Source of the DNA: Beta vulgaris subsp. vulgaris | Lineage: Eukaryota > Streptophyta > Magnoliopsida > Caryophyllales > Amaranthaceae | DNA: 64,000 nucleotides | Assembly (NCBI RefSeq): GCF_026745355.1 | Contig: NC_079208.1 | Location: 47,959,169-48,023,168 of the forward strand | Reading direction: 5' to 3' | In this document: positions 59,271-64,000 of the stretch, piece after piece | Layout of the letters: each line of letters starts with the position of its first letter | How positions within the stretch are numbered: the stretch's first letter is position 1 | Notes under the pieces: generated by a model | The model's input: only the letters and a program-made list of their open reading frames with translations | Databases searched by the model: none | What the model was told of the DNA's origin: nothing | Position numbers and translations under genes: made by a program

Positions 59271-59414
59271 TATAAACAAATGTTATACTCGAAAGTACTA
59301 ATGTTCCATAAAAATTTGACCCATACTATTGTATAAAAGTTTACAGAAGTTATATAAAAGAGAACGTATTGTGTCGGACTCGTCCGACCATAATCTTTGG
59401 TCGGACGACTTTCA

Positions 59415-59815
59415 GGTGGTTCCAATTTTTTTTTCAGTTAGTCTTAATTTTTTTCAGGTAGTCTTAATTTTTTTTCAGGTAGTCTTCATTTTTTTTCAGG
59501 TAGTCTTCATTTTGTTTTCAGTTAGTCTTCTTTTTTTTCAGTTGGTTTTTGTACTTCAGTTAGACTTACTTTGGGTTTCAGTTGGTCTTTATTCTTTTTC
59601 AGGTAGTCTTCATTTTTTTCCAGGTAGTCTTCATTCTTTTTCAGGTAGTCTTCATTTTTTTCAGGTAGTCCAACTGAAAAAAAACAAAGTCCAACTGAAA
59701 TAAAACAAAGTCCAACTGAAACAAAACAAAGTCCAACTGAAAGAAACACAAAGTCCAACTGAAAGAAAACAAAGTCCAACTGAAATAAAACAAAGTCCAA
59801 CTGAAAAACAAAACC
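59415..59815. repeat. Inverted-orientation minisatellite
   Basis: The left arm (59415-59672) has about a dozen units of TTTTTTTCAGGTAGTCTTCA-type sequence. The right arm (59665-59815) has seven units of AAAGTCCAACTGAAA-type sequence, the opposite orientation of a related motif (TTTCAGTTGGACTTT). The two arms meet at about 59668. Confidence 0.85.
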
Positions 59816-60138
59816 CTAACCTCTGCTTTCTCTGACTTTCTCCTTCTTCTTCATTCCTCTTAGCTCATTTTTATCTTCTTTGTTAGGTTATGAAATTATT
59901 GCAGCTCACTTCAACTTCAAGTTAAACAATTAATGGCGACCCTAGATATTCCAGTTTCATTGCAATTATGTTTTTGAGGAATTGAACTGTTTGTATCTCG
60001 AGGTTACAAAGTATGCTTCTGTTTGTTCTCCAATTTTGCTAGGAATGTAATATAATTTTACAAACTCCGGTCCACCAAAAGTAAAGCTTTCCGGTTTCCC
60101 CTAATTCAAAAGCTCAAAAGTGGCAACAAAGCCCAATC

Positions 60139-60447
60139 TCAAGCATTAGCAATCATCTGCTCGTGATCTGAATGTGAGCTTCCATCATCTAACTCACCAC
60201 CCTGGGAATCTATTGTTCCCTCAGACTTTGCTGACAAACCATACAACCGTCTTCTAAATTCTTTTCGAGCAGTCTTTTCATCTAGTTTCATTTCCTTAAA
60301 ACTTTGCTCAAATTTTGCTTCACCTTCCGGTGAGAAGAAGGATACCTCCATTTTCCCAAGATCTTCGTACATCTTCTCAATTTTGGCTTTCCACCGACGG
60401 AATGATTGAACAAATCCTTGAAGATTGATTATGGCAGATTTGAAGGA
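60139..60447 (-). pseudogene. Gene fragment captured by MULE
   Basis: The minus strand is open from after a stop at 60448-60450 to a stop at 60139-60141 (102 codons). The first ATG is at 60372. The product is hydrophilic, charged and helical in character (FVQSFRRWKAKIEKMYEDL, KEMKLDEKTARKEFRRRL), ending in an acidic Ser/Gly tail. Codon composition looks like a genuine exon, unlike the low-complexity surroundings. I do not recognise the parent gene. No promoter or start was identified. Confidence 0.5.
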
Positions 60448-60789
60448 TTATATGAAAATCTAGAGAAGAAGAAGAAAGAGGAGAGAGAATGTGACCTAAA
60501 AAGTGAAGCATAGAGAAGATGTATTGGGCTCAGCCCGTCTGACAGTAAACAATACGTCAGACGGTCTGACCTAATACTTTCACTATATAAAAACAATAAG
60601 CGTGGATTTTCTGTTACTGAAAGTGAAAACGAACTATAATGTAATCCTAATTTGTTATAAGTTATAACAAGAGATTTCTGAACAAACTAGGATGAAAATA
60701 AGGGGGGAGGGACATAACCTATACTTCTTCCGTAGTTCCGTCCCATAAGACCCGAACACTTATGGGACACGTAATTTTAGGTGATAAGT

Positions 60790-61435
60790 TATAGTGTTAT
60801 TATCGAGAGATGATACACATATACTTGGTGTATGTGGGTCACACATATACTGGATATATGTGTTACTACTAAAATATATACCTTTTGTATGTGTTACTAC
60901 TAAAATGTATACTGTTACTAAAAAAATAACTTACAATCATTTGAACCTGTTTTGTTATTCAACGATATTTGAATTTACATAATACATGCATAGACGATTG
61001 AAATGATATATTCCGTATTAATTTTATTACATGGTAGGGATGAAAATATAACATTATTGTACAAACAAATTAAATAATTGAAAATGACAAGAAAATTTAG
61101 TAGATATTAATAGTATAAAAATGGTGAAGATGAATAAGATGAAACTAATATATGAATAATCTGGAAAAAAAAATTACAATTCTTTTTTTTAGTTTTAAAC
61201 AAAGGATCATACAAATCCAAACAAAGAAAATTTCATAAAACAGATTTTTTAAACAAAGATAAAGAACAAATTATTAAAAATAAAATTATATGTCGAAACA
61301 TTGTAAGTTTGTAATATTTTTAGTAATAATATATATTTTAGTAGTAACACATACACAAGGTATAAATTTTCTACATACACCTAGTGTATGTGTGGCCTAC
61401 ATAAACCTAGTGTATGTGTAACCTTTGCGGTAGTT
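60790..61435. mobile_element. Foldback repeat element
   Basis: Arms of about 100 bp (60808-60925 and 61330-61428) are inverted copies sharing TATACCTT(T/G)TGTATGTGTTACTACTAAAATATA and CACATA(T/C)AC..G..TATGTG words. The centre is AT-rich with no coding content. TSD unclear. Confidence 0.6.
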
Positions 61436-61544
61436 ATCATATGTTATTTTATTAACATACAGTTGGTCTTGTAAGAGACGTCTAATTTAAACTTAAAATT
61501 AAGTACGGTCCGAGCCATATATTAACATGATAACATGTCACTTT

Positions 61545-61690
61545 TTTTTAAAGTGACTAGTTTAATCTTTTTAGGGACCATGTTAATCTATTTCGTGACC
61601 AATTTAATCTATTTAATAATGACATTCTTTAATTCATTAAGTGACTAGTTTAATCCATTTAGTTACTAGTTTAATCCGTTCGGTAAAATT
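61545..61690. repeat. Degenerate ~22-bp tandem repeat
   Basis: About five variants of GTGACTAGTTTAATCCATTTA. Confidence 0.65.
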
Positions 61691-61984
61691 ACCGAGTATT
61701 TTTTTTTGAAATTATTAGTTGTAGTTCAATAATTACAAAAAATGAATGAAAAGAGAATGAATGATTAGGATTGTGTTGGGTTAGAGTGAAATGTAATGGG
61801 CTTGTTAGAAAAATTCATTATTAAGTTCGTCCAACTTTATGTTAAAATTAGGCTGCCTATTCTAATAATTTGTGTTTTATCAAACGTAGATGTGATAGGA
61901 GTTAATGATGTATTTTCTCATTGATTGACAGAAAAAGTTAAATGTTCTTTTCATTGGTAGGTAGAGATTGAGTATGAGCCAAAG

Positions 61985-62215
61985 GTGTATAAAAACAATG
62001 CTATAATAATAGATTTTTTTTTGGGACCCGCTTTTGGGAATTCGTGGTAAGATGAATTTCCTCTGGCTTGCTCTCGCATAAGACCACTTACTCAGAGGCC
62101 CAACAAGTCCCAACAAGCCCCAACTCCCCTCCAGCCTCCCCGACAATATTAAAATTTACTTCCACCAAGATTCGAACTTTGATATGTGAGAAATAGGAAG
62201 CCATACCATTGGATT
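61985..62215 (-). repeat. Possible tRNA-derived SINE (minus strand)
   Basis: On the minus strand CCAATGGTATGGCTTCC is followed by AAAGTTCGAATCTTGG, compatible with box A and box B of a tRNA-like head. A GC-rich body follows (about 62160-62000). TSD not identified. Confidence 0.4.
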
Positions 62216-64000
62216 CAAGAGTCCTTGATTATAATAATAAAATCATACCAGAAAAGGAAAGTGTTCAAACTATTTTGAGACAAGCGAACAGAGTGTAATT
62301 GTGTAATAATTATAAACCTTGCCGTTTTCCTTTGTCGAGGTACACAAAACGTCAGTCTTCAATCTGGGAAGTAAAAGTATGAGGAAGTATCGTCCTTGGG
62401 TCTGAACTCTGAATTCATTAATTTGCACCCACACTCCACTCAACCTTCTTCATTCTTCCCCATTTTTCTTTCCTTCCTCAATTCACCTTCCTTCCCCAAT
62501 TTTGCAGTGAATGAAGAAGCACAAAGTAGTAATTTTTGTGGTTACAAACCAAAACTGAAGAATTTATGTGCATGCAAGTTACCAGCTACAAAGGTTAAAA
62601 CTTAAAAGGTAACTACAATTTTTGTTTTGAAGAACAAATATTGATGAAAACTAGGTTTTTAAAGTCCATTTCCCCCCCTTTTAAATGGTTAATTTCTGCA
62701 TTGTCATTGTTAGTGGGGCATAATCTGTAGAGGGTAGGGGAGAACTAGACAAGGAAGAGAGAGAAATTAGTGAATTTTCGAATGTGTTACATTACATATA
62801 TGATGTTCTATTTGGAGAATTTTCTTCTCCTTTCCCTCGTTTTCCACGATGTTTCAAAAAGTTCTTCCTATAAATTACTATATTTTTTATTAGTTGTAAT
62901 ATTTAATTACAGCCCCGTTTTTGAGATTTTGGAGGCCCAAGGGCGAGCCTACATATTAGGGCCTTGATTAAGTTCAAGTTTTTTGAACGTTTTATTTTTT
63001 GGTCTAGACCAAAAAATAAATAATTTTTTGGTCCGAAATTTGTGAAAGAGACGTTAAGATAAGGAGGTAAGTACTTGATCAGTTAATATGTCAATCAGAA
63101 AACCCAAAAAAAAAAAAATTGAAAAGATGCACAATTAAATGATTAATAAAGAAATTTCAAATAAAGTTACAACCATCGAAAGACTAAAGGCGGAAAAATT
63201 TAACCTGGACCGAAATAAAGTGATAAAAAATAATTGAAATTTATATTAGATAATATCAAATTTTATTAAAAAAAATTATAGATTAAAAGTCTATTCTTTT
63301 TAATTAATTTGCTTTGCATTATTTTAATAAAATATTATGAACTACTCTAAACTTATTCAGAACAAAAAACAATAAGGGTAAAATTAAATTTATCATTTTG
63401 TTAATAGTTTAGATTACACTTATTGATTAGAGTAAAAAGATCCGTTTCTCTGTGGATTCGACCCTACTTCCCTATCTACTTTAATTAGAGATTTAGGTTA
63501 TTACTTTTGATTGGGTGATATGACTTTAGCCTGTCAGTTAGCAATCTATATTTGCTACATAAACGTCTTATTCACGCCGCTTAATGGATTAAAATTTTTA
63601 TCAACTCATAAGTGAGACAAGTAGGTTGCAGTTGCTTTTTTCATCACTTAACAAAGACAATGGAGGAAGAATATCAGATTGGACAACGTTGAATATTTCT
63701 TGTCCAGCACAAGTGCATACTCACTCTCTAACTATCTCAATAAATCCACAATCTAGTGGCGGTTTTGGCCTCCATAGATTAGAAACTCTATAAGAACTAC
63801 TCACCAAGTAATGGCTTAAGGAAAACTAATAGTCTAGATATTGCAATTTCACAAATCAATCTGCTAACAGAAACCTTCTCCAAATCAAAATAAGATTCCA
63901 ACCAAACTCTAAATAAAGAACCCAATCTGAAGATAAGCCCTCAAATTATCAACAACAACCCCAGAATTACTTCGAATTATTTATATTATTAAATTAAATG
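62216..64000. other. Intergenic, no gene seen
   Basis: AT-rich. A CT-rich stretch (about 62440-62510) resembles a plant 5' leader, but no convincing ORF follows. About 62980-63050 contains a small palindrome (TTTTTTGGTCTAGACCAAAAAA). Nothing else supported. Confidence 0.45.

Larger units (their letters stand above)
59360..60583. mobile_element. Pack-MULE-like element with ORF fragment
   Basis: 1224 bp with a perfect 9-bp TSD TATATAAAA (59351-59359, 60584-60592). TIRs are GAGAACGTATTGTGTCGGAC and the complement of its right end (GTGAAAGTATTAGGTCAGAC), 15 of 20 matching. A subterminal hairpin (GTCCGACCATAATCTTTGGTCGGAC) lies near 59380-59405. No transposase. The interior holds an inverted minisatellite and a 102-codon ORF on the minus strand. 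The layout fits a Mutator element that picked up host sequence. Confidence 0.82.

Noticed and set aside
59329..59800. Phe/Val-repeat ORFs on both strands
   Set aside because: Translations of the inverted minisatellite; periodic with the repeat and without domain features.
61880..62146. 88-codon minus-strand ORF
   Set aside because: Overlaps a probable SINE body and AT-rich flank; no domain.

Overview
The window is plant nuclear DNA. It has spliced genes with GT-AG introns, AT-rich intergenic sequence, and plant-type Ty1/copia, Athila-type Ty3/gypsy, LINE, Helitron, hAT, Mutator-like (MULE) and Stowaway elements. The host is a eudicot; the repeat vocabulary feels like Caryophyllales/Amaranthaceae, but that is only an impression. 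No tRNA or rRNA gene, CRISPR array or operon structure was seen.

Three host genes are well supported. (1) A GDSL esterase/lipase on the plus strand (23668-26340, two exons). (2) A RING-HC E3 ubiquitin ligase on the minus strand (32766-27723, five exons whose phases all agree). (3) A two-B3-domain (REM-like) transcription factor on the plus strand (43789-46364, five coding exons), whose second B3 domain is split by a young Stowaway MITE. A fourth candidate is a short ORF with a promoter-like upstream region (34378-34545). It ends just before the 3' part of a truncated copia element.

Layout. 145-5537: complete but decayed Ty1/copia element with a 5-bp TSD. 5713-18900: a minus-strand LINE split by an 11.25-kb Athila element (7259-18509, TSD GCCTC), which is itself split in its RNase H by a foldback MULE (12776-13870, 9-bp TSD). 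18900-23600: SINE-like piece, a MULE holding four 208-bp tandem repeats, and a MITE cluster. 23600-32800: GDSL and RING genes. 33200-41700: MULE, copia 3' end, a very short LTR element with a gag-only ORF, hAT, a Stowaway split by a hAT MITE, and a hAT MITE split by a solo LTR. 42200-46860: B3 gene and its MITEs. 46900-64000: no convincing gene, but a telomere-motif-rich MULE, a Helitron 3' end, foldback elements and a Pack-MULE (59360-60583) carrying an ORF fragment.

The host genes do not form a pathway. The strongest biological story is repeated transposon nesting, several layers of which can be read from exact target-site duplications, and its effect on the B3 gene. Coordinates and splice sites were read by eye, with no alignment, database search or RNA evidence.
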